64,000 bases of DNA. Source: an uncultured Eggerthellaceae bacterium. GTDB taxonomy: Bacteria; Actinomycetota; Coriobacteriia; Coriobacteriales; Eggerthellaceae. Shown in pieces: positions 8,459 through 17,440 of the stretch; positions within the stretch are counted from its first letter, which is position 1, and the number at the start of each line of letters is the position of its first letter. The stretch covers positions 439,490 through 503,489 of the forward strand of contig CAUDUM010000001.1 of the NCBI GenBank assembly GCA_958452575.1, given 5' to 3'. The position numbers were made by a program, and so were the translations under genes. The notes under the pieces were generated by a model, which was not told the origin of the DNA, ran no database searches, and saw nothing but the letters and a program-made list of their open reading frames with translations.

Positions 8459-9604
8459 CTATCCCACGCGCTCGACGACGAGAGATCCTCCATCAAGCGA
8501 CAGCTTGATGCGCCCGTCGAGCAGATCGAGCAGTTCGTCCCCCACGATGGCGCAGCGCCATCCACGCAGCAGCTCGACGTCGTCGCGGTAGCCACGGGCG
8601 ACGCGGACAAGGTCGTCGTGGCTTGCCAACGTGGGCATCGCGATGCCGCTCTCCTTGGAACGCAGGCGCACGAGCGCCATCATCAGGTCGAGTTGGAAGT
8701 CAACGTTGCGCTCGCTTTTGCCCGGGCGGTCGGGCTCGGGCCACGCGTCGGGAGGCGAGTCGAGCGCCGACACCATCAGCGACAACACCTTGCGCGCATC
8801 CTTGATGGGAAGCTTCTCCTTGATGCCGCGCACCATGTACAGGTCGCCGATCGTGCGGGGCTCGCGCTTGCACGCCTCGACGATCTGCTCGTCGGTGAGC
8901 ACCCACTTGCGCGGGATGTTGCGATTCTGCGCGGTCAACTCGCGCCACGCCGCGACCTCGCGCGCGGCGGCAAGCTGTCGGCGGGACAGCGACGTCATGC
9001 GCTTGAGCCGCTTGTAGCGCAGCCGCTCGTCGATACGGAAATGAGACGGATCGGACAGCTCGGCAAAGTCGTTGGCCAGCCATTCGAGCCGACCCTTCTC
9101 CTCCAGTTTGGCCCTCATCTGAGCATAGAGTTTAGGAAGGTAGATGACGTCCTCGGCGGCGTACTGAAGCTGCGATTCGGACAAGGGTCGCTGAGACCAG
9201 TCGGTGAACGAGTCGATCTTGCGCAGCTGCACGCCCAGCTCGGCGTGGATGAGCGAGGCGAGGCCGATCTGCTGGGTATGGCCAAGCAACGCGGCGGCGA
9301 TCTGCGTGTCGAACACGGGATTCGGCAGCATCCCCATTTCGTGAAGTATGATCTCGAGATCCTGGCCGCCCGCATGGAACAGCTTGATGATCCCCTTGTT
9401 GGCGAACAGGGGCTTGAGCGGATCGAGGCTCTCGATGGCGAAGGGATCGACGACGGCCACCCGATCATCCGCCGACAACTGCAGAAGGCACAGCTTGGGG
9501 TAGTAGGTCTTCTCGCGGAGGAACTCGGTGTCCACCGCAAGCACGCGCGCACCCTCGGCGCTGCGGGCGAACGCCTCGAGCGATTCTTGGTCGGCTATGT
9601 ACAT
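8459..9604 (-). CDS. rnd: Ribonuclease D
   Basis: This 381-residue DEDDy 3'-5' exoribonuclease is involved in trimming tRNA and other small RNA 3' ends. The exonuclease domain begins VLAVDTEFLRE (Asp25 and Glu27), then HAGGQDLEIIL and NPVFDTQIAAALLG. The tyrosine-type motif YAAEDVIYL closes the catalytic set, and HRDC-like helical domains follow. The start at 9602-9604 (MYIADQES) was preferred because AAGGA lies upstream at a workable distance and because the domain begins there. It is divergent from the lipid kinase gene. Confidence 0.9.
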   Translation of the reverse strand: MYIADQESLEAFARSAEGARVLAVDTEFLREKTYYPKLCLLQLSADDRVAVVDPFAIESLDPLKPLFANKGIIKLFHAGGQDLEIILHEMGMLPNPVFDTQIAAALLGHTQQIGLASLIHAELGVQLRKIDSFTDWSQRPLSESQLQYAAEDVIYLPKLYAQMRAKLEEKGRLEWLANDFAELSDPSHFRIDERLRYKRLKRMTSLSRRQLAAAREVAAWRELTAQNRNIPRKWVLTDEQIVEACKREPRTIGDLYMVRGIKEKLPIKDARKVLSLMVSALDSPPDAWPEPDRPGKSERNVDFQLDLMMALVRLRSKESGIAMPTLASHDDLVRVARGYRDDVELLRGWRCAIVGDELLDLLDGRIKLSLDGGSLVVERVG

Positions 9605-9681
9605 CCAGGAGGTTCCTTGCCTAGTCTTCGTCTCTTCGTGATCATGTTGTACCATGCATATTAGCAAGAGAAGGGGGTTCT

Positions 9682-10611
9682 GTGAAACTGCTCGTCATCA
9701 ACAACCTCAACTCCGGATACGGCGAGGGCGCGGTGTACGACTTCATCCGATCGTTCGTCGGCGACAGCGACGAGGTGTGCATGCGCTCCACCGACGGATC
9801 CACCGAGGTTGCCACGATGCTGGACGATGCAACATCGTTCGACGCCGTGGTCGCGAGCGGCGGGGACGGCACCGTTGCCGCCGTCAGCTACGCGCTTGCG
9901 GGATCGGGCATACCGGTGCTCCCCTTTCCGGCCGGCACGGCCAACCTGCTCGCGCTCAACCTCCAATCTCCCAACGAGCCCCACGCTTTGGCCAAGATGA
10001 TCAGAGCGGGCTTGATGCTCGACTTCGATCTAGGCGAAATCGAGGTCGCCGGCAGGAGCTTCGGCTTCGTGATCATGGCCGGCGCCGGCTACGACGCGGC
10101 GATCATGCGCGACGCCAAGCCCCACAAACGCGTATGGGGACCGATGGCCTATTTCTCCGCCGCCATCGCCAACGCGACGCCCCAGGTGTCCAAATTCCAC
10201 ATGGTTCTGGACGGCGAGCCGATTGAAAGCGAAGGCCTGGGAATACTGCTGGTCAACTTTGCCAAGATCCAGTTCGACCTGGCGGTGACGCACGACAACC
10301 TTCCGCGCGACGGCGCGCTGGGCGTCGTGGTGCTCAAGGGCAAAAGCGCGTTCGACCTGATCCCCGCCCTGATCTCGACGGTGCTCGACCGCGATGGCAT
10401 GCATCCCGATCGCACCGACTCGCTGGAGATCTACACTGCCCGGGAGGTTTCGGTGATCGCTGATCCGCCGATGGAGGTGCAGTTCGACGGCGAGACGACC
10501 GGCCTCACCACTCCCTTCACCGCACGCGTGCTGCCCGGCGCCGCGCGCTACTACGTTTCCGAGGAAGGCTACGAGCAATTCTCCGGCGAGGAGCTCCACG
10601 AGGTGCGGTAA
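9682..10611 (+). CDS. Diacylglycerol/lipid kinase family protein
   Basis: This 309-residue protein belongs to the DAGK catalytic family (YegS/DgkB-like), which phosphorylates lipid hydroxyls such as diacylglycerol. The nucleotide motif GGDGT is at 60-64, followed by FPAGTANLLALNL. The C-terminal beta-sandwich ends with the VQFDGE segment. It starts at a GTG at 9682 with AAGGGGG about 6 bases upstream. Members of this family can act on various lipids or even sphingoid bases; the substrate is not visible here. Confidence 0.88.
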   Translation: MKLLVINNLNSGYGEGAVYDFIRSFVGDSDEVCMRSTDGSTEVATMLDDATSFDAVVASGGDGTVAAVSYALAGSGIPVLPFPAGTANLLALNLQSPNEPHALAKMIRAGLMLDFDLGEIEVAGRSFGFVIMAGAGYDAAIMRDAKPHKRVWGPMAYFSAAIANATPQVSKFHMVLDGEPIESEGLGILLVNFAKIQFDLAVTHDNLPRDGALGVVVLKGKSAFDLIPALISTVLDRDGMHPDRTDSLEIYTAREVSVIADPPMEVQFDGETTGLTTPFTARVLPGAARYYVSEEGYEQFSGEELHEVR

Positions 10612-10710
10612 GGTCATCGAGTGCCGATATCGAAAAGCTGTAGCCGAAAAACAGCTTTCATGCATTTCGTTTCGACTCTCCTCGTGTCCTCCATATCCAA
10701 AAAAATAATC

Positions 10711-10739
10711 TTGCAAGCATGGAAAGTTGCCGCTAAAAT
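10711..10739 (+). promoter_or_regulatory. Sigma70-type promoter for tRNA-Val
   Basis: TTGCAA at 10711-10716 and TAAAAT at 10734-10739 are separated by exactly 17 bases, placing the transcription start about 25 bases before the tRNA. A small inverted repeat ACGTTG/CAACGT lies in the leader at about 10748-10765. Confidence 0.75.
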
Positions 10740-10770
10740 ACTTGAGCACGTTGAAACGGCAACGTGATTC

Positions 10771-10845
10771 GGTCGCTTGGCTCAGCGGGAGAGCATCGCC
10801 TTCACACGGCGGGGGTCACAGGTTCAAATCCTGTAGCGACCACCA
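10771..10845 (+). tRNA. tRNA-Val (anticodon CAC)
   Basis: The 75-base cloverleaf is complete: acceptor GGTCGCT pairs with AGCGACC. The D arm is GCTC/GAGC, and the anticodon stem TCGCC/GGCGG encloses the loop TTCACAC with anticodon CAC. The T arm is ACAGG TTCAAAT CCTGT. The CCA end is encoded. It decodes the GTG valine codon. A promoter lies upstream and a terminator 10 bases downstream, so it is a single-gene unit. Confidence 0.95.
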
Positions 10846-10854
10846 TTAACAACA

Positions 10855-10884
10855 GGCCGGAGGAAATCCCTCCGGCCTTTTCGT
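10855..10884 (+). terminator. Terminator of tRNA-Val
   Basis: Inverted repeats GGCCGGAGG (10855-10863) and CCTCCGGCC (10869-10877) are followed directly by TTTTCGTTT. Confidence 0.9.
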
Positions 10885-10914
10885 TTCTAAAGCTTCATCC
10901 ACCCCTGAACGTCC

Positions 10915-11529
10915 TTACAGGATCTCCCCCGCTTCACCGAACAGCTGCTCGTCGGACAGGCGGGGAACCCAATCGTATTCCCTGAAAAACGCAGCGCGCG
11001 TGTGATTGGCGATCTGCGCGAGGCGCATAGGATCAAGGCGCTCGGCCTTCGGAGCCCTGATCGCGTAAAGTCCCAAACCGACGTAGGAATGTCCGAGCAT
11101 CGTCTCGAAGTACGGACGCATCTTGTCACGCGGCACTCCTTCGTCGTCCATCATGTCATGCAGCTCGGCGCTCGCTTTGGCGATCAGCCGCCCGGTGAAA
11201 CGCGGATCGCCGTTCGGTCCGGTTAATACTCTGAGCGCCCGATCCCACGCGAAGCAGGTGCGAAACCATTTGCACATGTCGTCAAAGGGGTTCTCCGTCG
11301 GCGCAAGCGATCTCCGACTCCGGTACAGGCTGAGATCCTCCAAAAGCTCCGATTCAATCGCCTCCAGCAGATCCTGCTTGTCCTCGTAATATGCATAGAA
11401 CGTCGAACGCCCCACCCCGGAGGCGGCGACGATCTGCTTCACCGAGATCACCTCAAAGGGCTCACGCTCCATCAGCGCGATGAGGGCATGTTTGATCGAT
11501 TCTTTGGTCTTGTCTGATCGGTCGGTCAT
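10915..11529 (-). CDS. TetR-family transcriptional regulator
   Basis: This 204-residue DNA-binding regulator has an N-terminal helix-turn-helix at about residues 5-50 (ALIALMEREPFEVISVKQIV, then GVGRSTFYAYYEDKQDLL), which is the standard TetR domain. The C-terminal ligand domain resembles the TetR_C_33-like type but was not assigned. Two consecutive ATG codons exist; the second (11527-11529) is better spaced from AAAGGGG. It lies downstream of the CocE-family hydrolase on the same strand, so it could regulate that gene, although no operator was identified with confidence. Confidence 0.87.
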   Translation of the reverse strand: MTDRSDKTKESIKHALIALMEREPFEVISVKQIVAASGVGRSTFYAYYEDKQDLLEAIESELLEDLSLYRSRRSLAPTENPFDDMCKWFRTCFAWDRALRVLTGPNGDPRFTGRLIAKASAELHDMMDDEGVPRDKMRPYFETMLGHSYVGLGLYAIRAPKAERLDPMRLAQIANHTRAAFFREYDWVPRLSDEQLFGEAGEIL

Positions 11530-11561
11530 CATCGCCCCTTTCAACAGGGTAATGATAGACC

Positions 11562-11594
11562 AAGGCCGCCTCGAGCGGTTGCCAAGGCGGCCTT
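11562..11594 (-). terminator. Hairpin after the CocE-family hydrolase
   Basis: Ten-base arms AAGGCCGCCT (11562-11571) and AGGCGGCCTT (11585-11594) surround a 13-base loop, between the hydrolase stop codon and the TetR start. Only a short T-rich stretch follows on the minus strand, so it may be a weak terminator or attenuator. Confidence 0.5.
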
Positions 11595-11640
11595 TCAGGG
11601 AAGCTCGTAGTGCGAAGATCTATCGGATGCCTGGCGATGA

Positions 11641-13449
11641 TTAGAAGATCGGGTGGGACGGATGCGCCTCGGGATCGATCACGAACTCCTTGGTGCGATC
11701 ATGCTTGGGGCCGATCACCGGGATCTGCAAATATGACTCATGCGCGCCTCCCGTATGGATGACGTGCTTGCCGGCATTGTTGGTCTCCCAGGTGAGAGGC
11801 TCGATCCAATACGGCTCGCGAATATAGCGTCCGCAGATCTGCACGCGCAGCGTCTCGCCGGCATGCCACAGGCGGCTTGTAGGGTTGATCTCCACATCGA
11901 TCGGCACGATCTCGCCGGGGCCAAGCTTGAGCTCGCGCTCATGCGATTGAATGGGCTGGAAGTCGGTTGACTGCTCGGGATCGAGCTCGCGATGGCTCAC
12001 ACGCATCTTGCCCCACGCGCCCGGATGCGGCGAGGTGTCGCCGAACACGCAGACCGGCAACTCCGTGCCGTCGGGGCCGATCTTTTTGATCGTGACGAAC
12101 AGATCCATATCGTCGTGGCCGACCGCTTCAACCCAGGTATGCAGTTTCATGTAGCCGGTGATCTCGGTGTCTTCGGCAAATGCGAAGTCAAACTCAGCTT
12201 GGCCCTCGTTGGCGTCGTAGGACACGGTCGCCTCAACGGTCGGCGCGTCGTAGGACGCGCTCATAGTCGCGGCGTCGAGATAGAGCTTGCGGTATACGGT
12301 GCGTGCCAGCGGGAACTCCGATTCGGAGCGACGCGAGCAAGCAAGTTCGTCATAGGCATCCTGCACGTCAATACGCACGCGCGGCGTGAGCTCCCAGCCG
12401 TTGTGGATATCTTTGCAGTAGCGGTCGAAGAACAGTTTGAGCTCTTCGATGTTCTCCGGCGTGTAGTAATCCGGCCACTCGAACTCACGATGAGCGCGCA
12501 GCCATTTCTCCTTGGAGGCGGCCAGTCGCCACCCCATGATCGATCCGCGCAGGTGGAAGTGATTCCAGCCAGCGCCCACGTACATCGGACAGGTGATCTT
12601 GGAGAAGTCGGGGATCTTGTTGCGCCAGTAGACGTTCATGAGCGGGTACTTGAGCGCCATCTCGGCTTGGTCGTCGATGCCGTTGAGGCCCGCGGCACCA
12701 AGCGTGGCGAAGCGCGTGAAGGCGACTGCGGGTATGCCGCCCTCGTAAAGCGACTCACGGTACATATCGCTCATGCCTTCCCACGGAGCGATGCAAGCAA
12801 GATGCGGCGGCTGTTGCGCCGCGATATGCCACTGGCTGATGGCAAGCGCCGAGGATCCGGACATCGCCACCTTGCCGTTGCACCAAGGCTGGACGGCAGT
12901 CCACTCGATGAAGTCGTAGCCGTCCTGACCGTCCTGGAGTCCGAACTGGTCATGGTAGCCGTCGGAATAGCCGACGCCTCGGATGTCGACGTTGATGACC
13001 GCATAGCCGTTGCGGCACCAGTATGAAGGGTCAGGCGCCTCGAATTTTGCCATCGGCGAGATTGCGCCCTCGGGCACGCCCGGCGTGAAGCCGACGTCCT
13101 TGCCTGTGCGGTACTCGTTGGGGCGCTTGCCGTAGTTGGACCACGCCAGGATCGCAGGCACCTGCTCGTCGGGACCGCTGGTAGCCGGACGGAAGATGTC
13201 GCAGTACAGTTTTGCGCCATCACGCATCTCGACCGCGACGTCCTGCTCGCAGATGATGCCGGGCGCGGCCTCGTAAGTGTGCGGGTCGAACGGATACGGC
13301 TTGGCGAAGGCCTTATCGTCCACAGGCAAAGCCTGCCACTCCTCCATAGATACCGGCTTGAGCATCTGCGTGTAGATCTGCTCGTAGGTTTCCCCGTTGA
13401 TGGTCTTTTCGACCACGATCTTCTTGCGATCGGCGAATCCGGCGCCCAT
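11641..13449 (-). CDS. CocE/NonD-family hydrolase
   Basis: This 602-residue protein resembles the X-Pro dipeptidyl-peptidase S15 / cocaine esterase superfamily: serine hydrolases with an alpha/beta core and a C-terminal jelly-roll domain. The catalytic serine is probably Ser199 in MSGSSAL, preceded by DIRGVGYSDG and QDGYDFIEW. The jelly-roll domain begins around residue 410. AAGGAGG lies 9 bases before the ATG at 13447-13449; the open frame continues upstream without a good start. No signal peptide is seen, so it is probably cytoplasmic. The natural substrate is unknown. Confidence 0.86.
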   Translation of the reverse strand: MGAGFADRKKIVVEKTINGETYEQIYTQMLKPVSMEEWQALPVDDKAFAKPYPFDPHTYEAAPGIICEQDVAVEMRDGAKLYCDIFRPATSGPDEQVPAILAWSNYGKRPNEYRTGKDVGFTPGVPEGAISPMAKFEAPDPSYWCRNGYAVINVDIRGVGYSDGYHDQFGLQDGQDGYDFIEWTAVQPWCNGKVAMSGSSALAISQWHIAAQQPPHLACIAPWEGMSDMYRESLYEGGIPAVAFTRFATLGAAGLNGIDDQAEMALKYPLMNVYWRNKIPDFSKITCPMYVGAGWNHFHLRGSIMGWRLAASKEKWLRAHREFEWPDYYTPENIEELKLFFDRYCKDIHNGWELTPRVRIDVQDAYDELACSRRSESEFPLARTVYRKLYLDAATMSASYDAPTVEATVSYDANEGQAEFDFAFAEDTEITGYMKLHTWVEAVGHDDMDLFVTIKKIGPDGTELPVCVFGDTSPHPGAWGKMRVSHRELDPEQSTDFQPIQSHERELKLGPGEIVPIDVEINPTSRLWHAGETLRVQICGRYIREPYWIEPLTWETNNAGKHVIHTGGAHESYLQIPVIGPKHDRTKEFVIDPEAHPSHPIF

Positions 13450-13514
13450 GCGCTCACCCTCCTTCTTCCGCGGCCCTAAGGGACGAACCCCATTATCCGA
13501 CGTCATCATAATCG

Positions 13515-13550
13515 CAAGCGCCCGGCGTTCAAACCAGAACACCGGGCGCC
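13515..13550 (-). terminator. Terminator-like hairpin downstream of the TerC gene
   Basis: Arms at 13518-13530 and 13537-13549 pair over 13 bases with one G-T wobble around a 6-base loop. It lies about 90 bases past the TerC stop codon, and on the minus strand the stem is followed by a T-containing but interrupted run (TTGCGATT). Confidence 0.55.
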
Positions 13551-13640
13551 AAAATGTCCCGAAGACGTAAATATCACGCTTTCTTCCAACTTCGAACCGC
13601 AGCAAAACCAACGTTTTACGGCGTCGAAGCGAACCGCTCG

Positions 13641-14759
13641 TTAACCTCGCTTGCCAGGCTCCTCGTACGTCGGCTCCGCATCACCCGAATCCGCATCCTC
13701 GATGAACTCGGCAGGGATCTCCAGAGGCTCGCCCACGCGCTCGCGGGCGGCAGGATCGTTTGCCATCAGCTGCTTGAACGAAGCCGCGTCATCGCTTCCC
13801 AGCGGCATCATCACGTACACGTTCTGCCCGATGATGATCGGATGCATCTTGGCAGGCGCCTCGGCGGCAACGACAGGCACCTCCTTGCCCGCGGCTGCCT
13901 TCGCGGCCTCCAGGCGCTCCTCCATCTCGGCTTTGACGCGATCGAGCTGAGCGTCGCTGTCCTCACGCCAACGCTGCGCCATCCATGCCTTCAACGCATA
14001 GTTGTAGCGCATCTGGATGAGCTCGAGCACGATGCAGAACACCATCGCGAAGTACACCATGATCTTCTCGAGCGGCATGTGCATCATCTCGATGCCGGTA
14101 TGGAAGCCCGCCGCATCTATCACGAGCAGCGCGCCGATCGCAACGATGAACGTGAGCGCGAGCATCTTCATCTCGGGATGTCCGTTGATGAAGTTGGAGA
14201 TGGGATCGATGAAGATCATCATCATGAACACGGCCAGCATGACCGCGATGATCATGATGATGAGGTGATCCGCCATCCCGACCGCGGTGATGACCGAGTC
14301 GATCGAAAAGACGATGTCCATGACCATGATCGTGCCGACCGCCTGGGGAAGCCCGATCATATGGAGCGCCTTGTACTCCTCGGAGTGGTGCGCCTTGACC
14401 TCGGTGAGCTTGAGCATGTCGATGACCTCGGTGATGCCCTTGTAGATCAGATACGCGCCACCGAGCAAAAGCACGATGTCGCGCACTGAGAATCCGTGCT
14501 GGTAGGGACCCAGATCCACCGTGAACAGCGCGTCGGTCATATGCACCAGATACGACGCGAAGCACAAGAACAGCACGCGCATCACCAACGCGCCGGCAAG
14601 GCCGAGCTTGCGGCCGATGTGCTGCTTGTCCTCAGGCAGGCGGTTGGTGGTGATCGAGATGAACACCAGGTTGTCGATGCCGAGCACTATCTCCAAAAAG
14701 ATGAGGGTGATCAGGCTGATCCACGCCTCAGGCGTGGCGAAGATGGACAAGTCGAACAA
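13641..14759 (-). CDS. TerC-family membrane protein (probable manganese exporter)
   Basis: This protein of about 372 residues has seven or more hydrophobic segments. It carries the TerC hallmark acidic motifs: FLEIVLGIDNLVFI (GIDN at 27-30) and, later, MDIVFSIDSVITAVGM. A charged soluble tail of about 120 residues follows the membrane core. The frame is open far upstream, but the only start with correct spacing is TTG at 14757-14759, 6 bases after AAGGAG. TerC proteins of this type have been linked to manganese export. The yybP-ykoY riboswitch and terminator directly upstream support that role here. No other gene shares the transcript. Confidence 0.87.
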   Translation of the reverse strand: MFDLSIFATPEAWISLITLIFLEIVLGIDNLVFISITTNRLPEDKQHIGRKLGLAGALVMRVLFLCFASYLVHMTDALFTVDLGPYQHGFSVRDIVLLLGGAYLIYKGITEVIDMLKLTEVKAHHSEEYKALHMIGLPQAVGTIMVMDIVFSIDSVITAVGMADHLIIMIIAVMLAVFMMMIFIDPISNFINGHPEMKMLALTFIVAIGALLVIDAAGFHTGIEMMHMPLEKIMVYFAMVFCIVLELIQMRYNYALKAWMAQRWREDSDAQLDRVKAEMEERLEAAKAAAGKEVPVVAAEAPAKMHPIIIGQNVYVMMPLGSDDAASFKQLMANDPAARERVGEPLEIPAEFIEDADSGDAEPTYEEPGKRG

Positions 14760-14811
14760 CGTAAGCTCCTTCTTCTCTCGTCTACTCCTACGCTGCGCGC
14801 CAGGGGCCGGC

Positions 14812-14867
14812 AAACAAAAAGACCCATGGCGCAGGACGCCTCGACGAGACGTCCGCGCCATGGGTCT
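14812..14867 (-). terminator. Riboswitch-controlled terminator
   Basis: On the minus strand, AGACCCATGGCGC (from 14867) pairs with GCGCCATGGGTCT, with an internal GGACG/CGTCC stem. The hairpin is followed by TTTTTGTTT at 14812-14820. It sits between the aptamer and the TerC start. Its 5' arm begins at the end of the aptamer P1 region (CCAGACC), so it can compete with ligand-bound folding. Confidence 0.88.
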
Positions 14868-14962
14868 GGTTATTTCAGACACGCCAGACGCCTTTTGCGG
14901 CGCCAGGATGTTGACGTGCCCCATATGGGAATATGCCAACTACTCCCCCATGAGCAAGGGCA
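14868..14962 (-). promoter_or_regulatory. yybP-ykoY manganese riboswitch
   Basis: The minus-strand leader contains the conserved blocks of this aptamer in order: GGGGGAGTAG near 14945-14936, CGTCAACATCCTGG near 14915-14900, and a 3' segment TCTGAAATAACCAGACC running into the terminator stem. This aptamer class binds Mn2+ and turns on manganese export genes. It precedes a TerC-family gene, one of its standard targets. The assignment rests on visual match to the consensus; a covariance-model search would settle it. Confidence 0.85.
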
Positions 14963-15000
14963 TCCTACCACTTCCGCCGCCCATCCCGCCCGAAAAGCGA

Positions 15001-15009
15001 TGATATAAT
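15001..15009 (+). promoter_or_regulatory. Extended -10 promoter
   Basis: TGATATAAT (an extended -10 element, TGN plus TATAAT at 15004-15009) lies about 48 bases before the chosen start of the next gene. No convincing -35 hexamer is present. Confidence 0.5.
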
Positions 15010-15056
15010 CCGTGAAGCACAAAAACCACAAGGCGAGCGAAGAGGAACCCTTCCGC

Positions 15057-15866
15057 ATGAACATAGCCGACAAAGCAAACGAGCTCATCCACGGCAAACC
15101 CTCCCCCTCCCAATACGGACACGGAGAAGGTCCGGTAAAGTACATGGACGTCGAGGCGCTCAACCGGCCCTTGACGCTGCCCCGCAAACGGCTTCCCATC
15201 GCCATTGCGTTCGGCATCATCGCGTTGGTCATCGGCGTCTACCTGGCCATGCAGCTCCTTGGCTCCACCATGCACGTGGCGCAAAGGGCGGCCGCCAGCG
15301 TTGAGGAGAATCTCGCGCGCGACGTGACGATGGACCTGCCCGCGCTGTCCGGCTACGCCGGCATGGATGCGGCGGGGATCAAAGCCGCCGTCGACGGACT
15401 CGGGTTCAACGTCTACACCGCCTCGACCGACGAGGACATCGCCGCCGGAAACCTCGACATGGTCAAGCTGCCCTCCGACGTGAGCGTCGAGGAAGGCGCG
15501 ATGTATTACCTGCAGGGCATCGGCAACCTCGATGCGCCTGATGCCGCGCTGCTGCTGAACGGCTCATGGAGGCTTCAGCTCGATTCGAGCGAGGGGCACA
15601 ACCTGTCGCTTCGCTATGCCGACTTTGATTCGGGAAGCCTGGACACCGCAGTCGAAGCCGCTATCCAAGCGCAGGGGTTCGATTCCGCAGCCGCCACCGA
15701 GCTCGAGGTCGACGAGGTCGGCAATTCGTTCCGCTCCGGCACCGTCGACGCCAACGGCGCCACGTACAATTGGCGCGTCTCGGCCATCGCCCTGTCTTCC
15801 GTCTACGACATCGCAGGACTCCCCGACACCGCGATCTACGTCGGTGTGCGCTTGACCGCCGAATAG
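15057..15866 (+). CDS. Unknown membrane-anchored protein
   Basis: I do not recognise this 269-residue protein. It has a cytoplasmic N-terminus of about 45 residues, one transmembrane helix (roughly residues 49-70, LPIAIAFGIIALVIGVYLAM) and an acidic extracytoplasmic domain of about 195 residues rich in Asp, Ser and Ala. This looks like a type II anchored protein. The ATG at 15057 was chosen because GAGGA lies upstream and because the TATAAT at 15004 would leave too short a leader for the alternative GTG at 15012. It stands alone, with a terminator after it. Confidence 0.75.
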   Translation: MNIADKANELIHGKPSPSQYGHGEGPVKYMDVEALNRPLTLPRKRLPIAIAFGIIALVIGVYLAMQLLGSTMHVAQRAAASVEENLARDVTMDLPALSGYAGMDAAGIKAAVDGLGFNVYTASTDEDIAAGNLDMVKLPSDVSVEEGAMYYLQGIGNLDAPDAALLLNGSWRLQLDSSEGHNLSLRYADFDSGSLDTAVEAAIQAQGFDSAAATELEVDEVGNSFRSGTVDANGATYNWRVSAIALSSVYDIAGLPDTAIYVGVRLTAE

Positions 15867-15918
15867 CCGATTGGCGGCATGCCGCGGCGACGCCCGGCAA
15901 GCGGATCCCCATCAACCA

Positions 15919-15963
15919 AGCGGGGCTGGAAACATTCGCTTCCAGCCCCGCTTTCGCATTTTA
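15919..15963 (+). terminator. Terminator after the unknown membrane protein
   Basis: Arms AGCGGGGCTGGAA (15919-15931) and TTCCAGCCCCGCT (15940-15952) pair perfectly over 13 bases and are followed by TTCGCATTTT. It lies between convergent genes and may also stop rsmB transcription. Confidence 0.82.
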
Positions 15964-15982
15964 GCTCCTTAGCCCGTGTCGG

Positions 15983-17440
15983 CTAGCCTGTCTGCTTCCT
16001 GACGAACGTAACCGCGAAATGAGCATCCGAGGACCCGGATGAAAGGCACGGCACGAAGCACGATCGTCCGCCGATGGGAGCCAACGCGAACGCCGATCCC
16101 TCCGGGCTCGCAAGAAACGCCTTGACGACATCGAAATTCTCCTTGCGCGTGACCGTGCACGTCGCATAGGCCAGCGTCCCGCCTTCCGAGACGCACGCCG
16201 ACGCGGAGCGGAGCAACGCAAGCTGCGTACGCGCCAGATCATCGACATGCGCGGGCGTGAGGCGCCAGCGGATCTCGGGATGGCGGCGAAGCGTGCCCAA
16301 ACCGGAGCAGGGGGCGTCGATGAACACGAGGTCGAATCTGCGACCCCCCAGATCGTCCTGGAGCCGCGTGGCGTCGGCGACAACGCCCTCGATCGCATCC
16401 AACCTATAGGCCGCCGCGCGCTCCTTGAGCAGCTTCACCTTGAACGAATGGTTGTCCACGGCGGCATGGACCTGCAGGAGCGCGCCCCAGCGGCGGACGG
16501 CAGCCGCCTCGACGAGGATCGTCTTGGTCCCGCGCCCAGCGCCCACCTCCAGCAGCGACTCGGGCTTGCGGTCGGGCAGGATAAGCGATGCGACAGCCTG
16601 CGAAGACGCATCGGAGACGAGCATCTTGCCCTGGTCGATCAGATGGCGGATGCGCCCATCCGCAAGCACGCGCGCGGGCTCAACGCGAAGGCAGCCCTGC
16701 ACGGCAATGCCGTCGACCTCTACGGGATCGACGGTGGCTTTGGCGCGCTCAAGCTCTGCGGCAACCTCCCCCGCTTGGGCTTTCAAAGGGTTGTCCGCCA
16801 CGAAAAGCGGAGCGGGTTCGTTGCTCGCGCGCATGAATTCGCGCGCCGCTTCGGGTCCGAGGTCGCGCACCAGCAGCTCTGCCAGCCACTGCGGGAACCC
16901 GCACAAACGCGCGAATGCGCAAATGTCCTCGGCAGGGTCACCGAAGGGGAATTCGGCCGCAACGCGGGTAAGCGCGCGCAGGGCGGCGTTTCCCAAGCCG
17001 GCGGCACGCGGAGCGACCGCGCGCACGAGCTCGACGCCCTGATCCACCACCGCATACGGCTCTTTTTTGAGGAAGACCATCTCGTACGCGGCGATGCGCA
17101 AGGCGTCTCGCACATCGGATTTGACGTCGCGCGGGGATCGCAGCGATCGATCGATCAGCTCGTCGAGCACGCCTTCGGTAGACACGACGCCCAGCACCAG
17201 GCGCGTGGCGAACGCACGATCCTCGGGCGCCATATGGGAGCGGTCAATCGTCGCCCGTATGACATCCTGCGCGTAGGCATCCCTTTCGCGGACGATGCGG
17301 CAGGCGTCGAGCGCCACCAAACGGGCAGGGCTCGCATGCGATGGAACGGAGCGGCGATCCTCATGCCTGGAACCGCGATGCGGACGGTTCGACTGCTCGG
17401 AACGACGACCGTCGGAACGGGAGGAACGGCGGCTATCCAT
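15983..17440 (-). CDS. rsmB: 16S rRNA (cytosine-C5) methyltransferase RsmB
   Basis: This 485-residue S-adenosylmethionine-dependent enzyme methylates C967 (E. coli numbering) of 16S rRNA. It has a poorly conserved Arg/Ser-rich N-terminus of about 35 residues, then a NusB-like RNA-binding domain (about 40-165) and a Rossmann methyltransferase domain. SAM motif I reads LEVGAGRGTKT. Motif IV is DAPCSGLGTLRRHPE, and the catalytic cysteine motif is YATCTVTRKEN. The start at 17438-17440 overlaps the fmt stop codon, so translation is coupled in a def-fmt-rsmB operon. Confidence 0.9.
   Translation of the reverse strand: MDSRRSSRSDGRRSEQSNRPHRGSRHEDRRSVPSHASPARLVALDACRIVRERDAYAQDVIRATIDRSHMAPEDRAFATRLVLGVVSTEGVLDELIDRSLRSPRDVKSDVRDALRIAAYEMVFLKKEPYAVVDQGVELVRAVAPRAAGLGNAALRALTRVAAEFPFGDPAEDICAFARLCGFPQWLAELLVRDLGPEAAREFMRASNEPAPLFVADNPLKAQAGEVAAELERAKATVDPVEVDGIAVQGCLRVEPARVLADGRIRHLIDQGKMLVSDASSQAVASLILPDRKPESLLEVGAGRGTKTILVEAAAVRRWGALLQVHAAVDNHSFKVKLLKERAAAYRLDAIEGVVADATRLQDDLGGRRFDLVFIDAPCSGLGTLRRHPEIRWRLTPAHVDDLARTQLALLRSASACVSEGGTLAYATCTVTRKENFDVVKAFLASPEGSAFALAPIGGRSCFVPCLSSGSSDAHFAVTFVRKQTG

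Noticed and set aside
11641..13611. Longer start for the CocE-family hydrolase
   Set aside because: The extra 54 residues have no ribosome binding site and no homology-like features, whereas the ATG at 13,449 has AAGGAGG.
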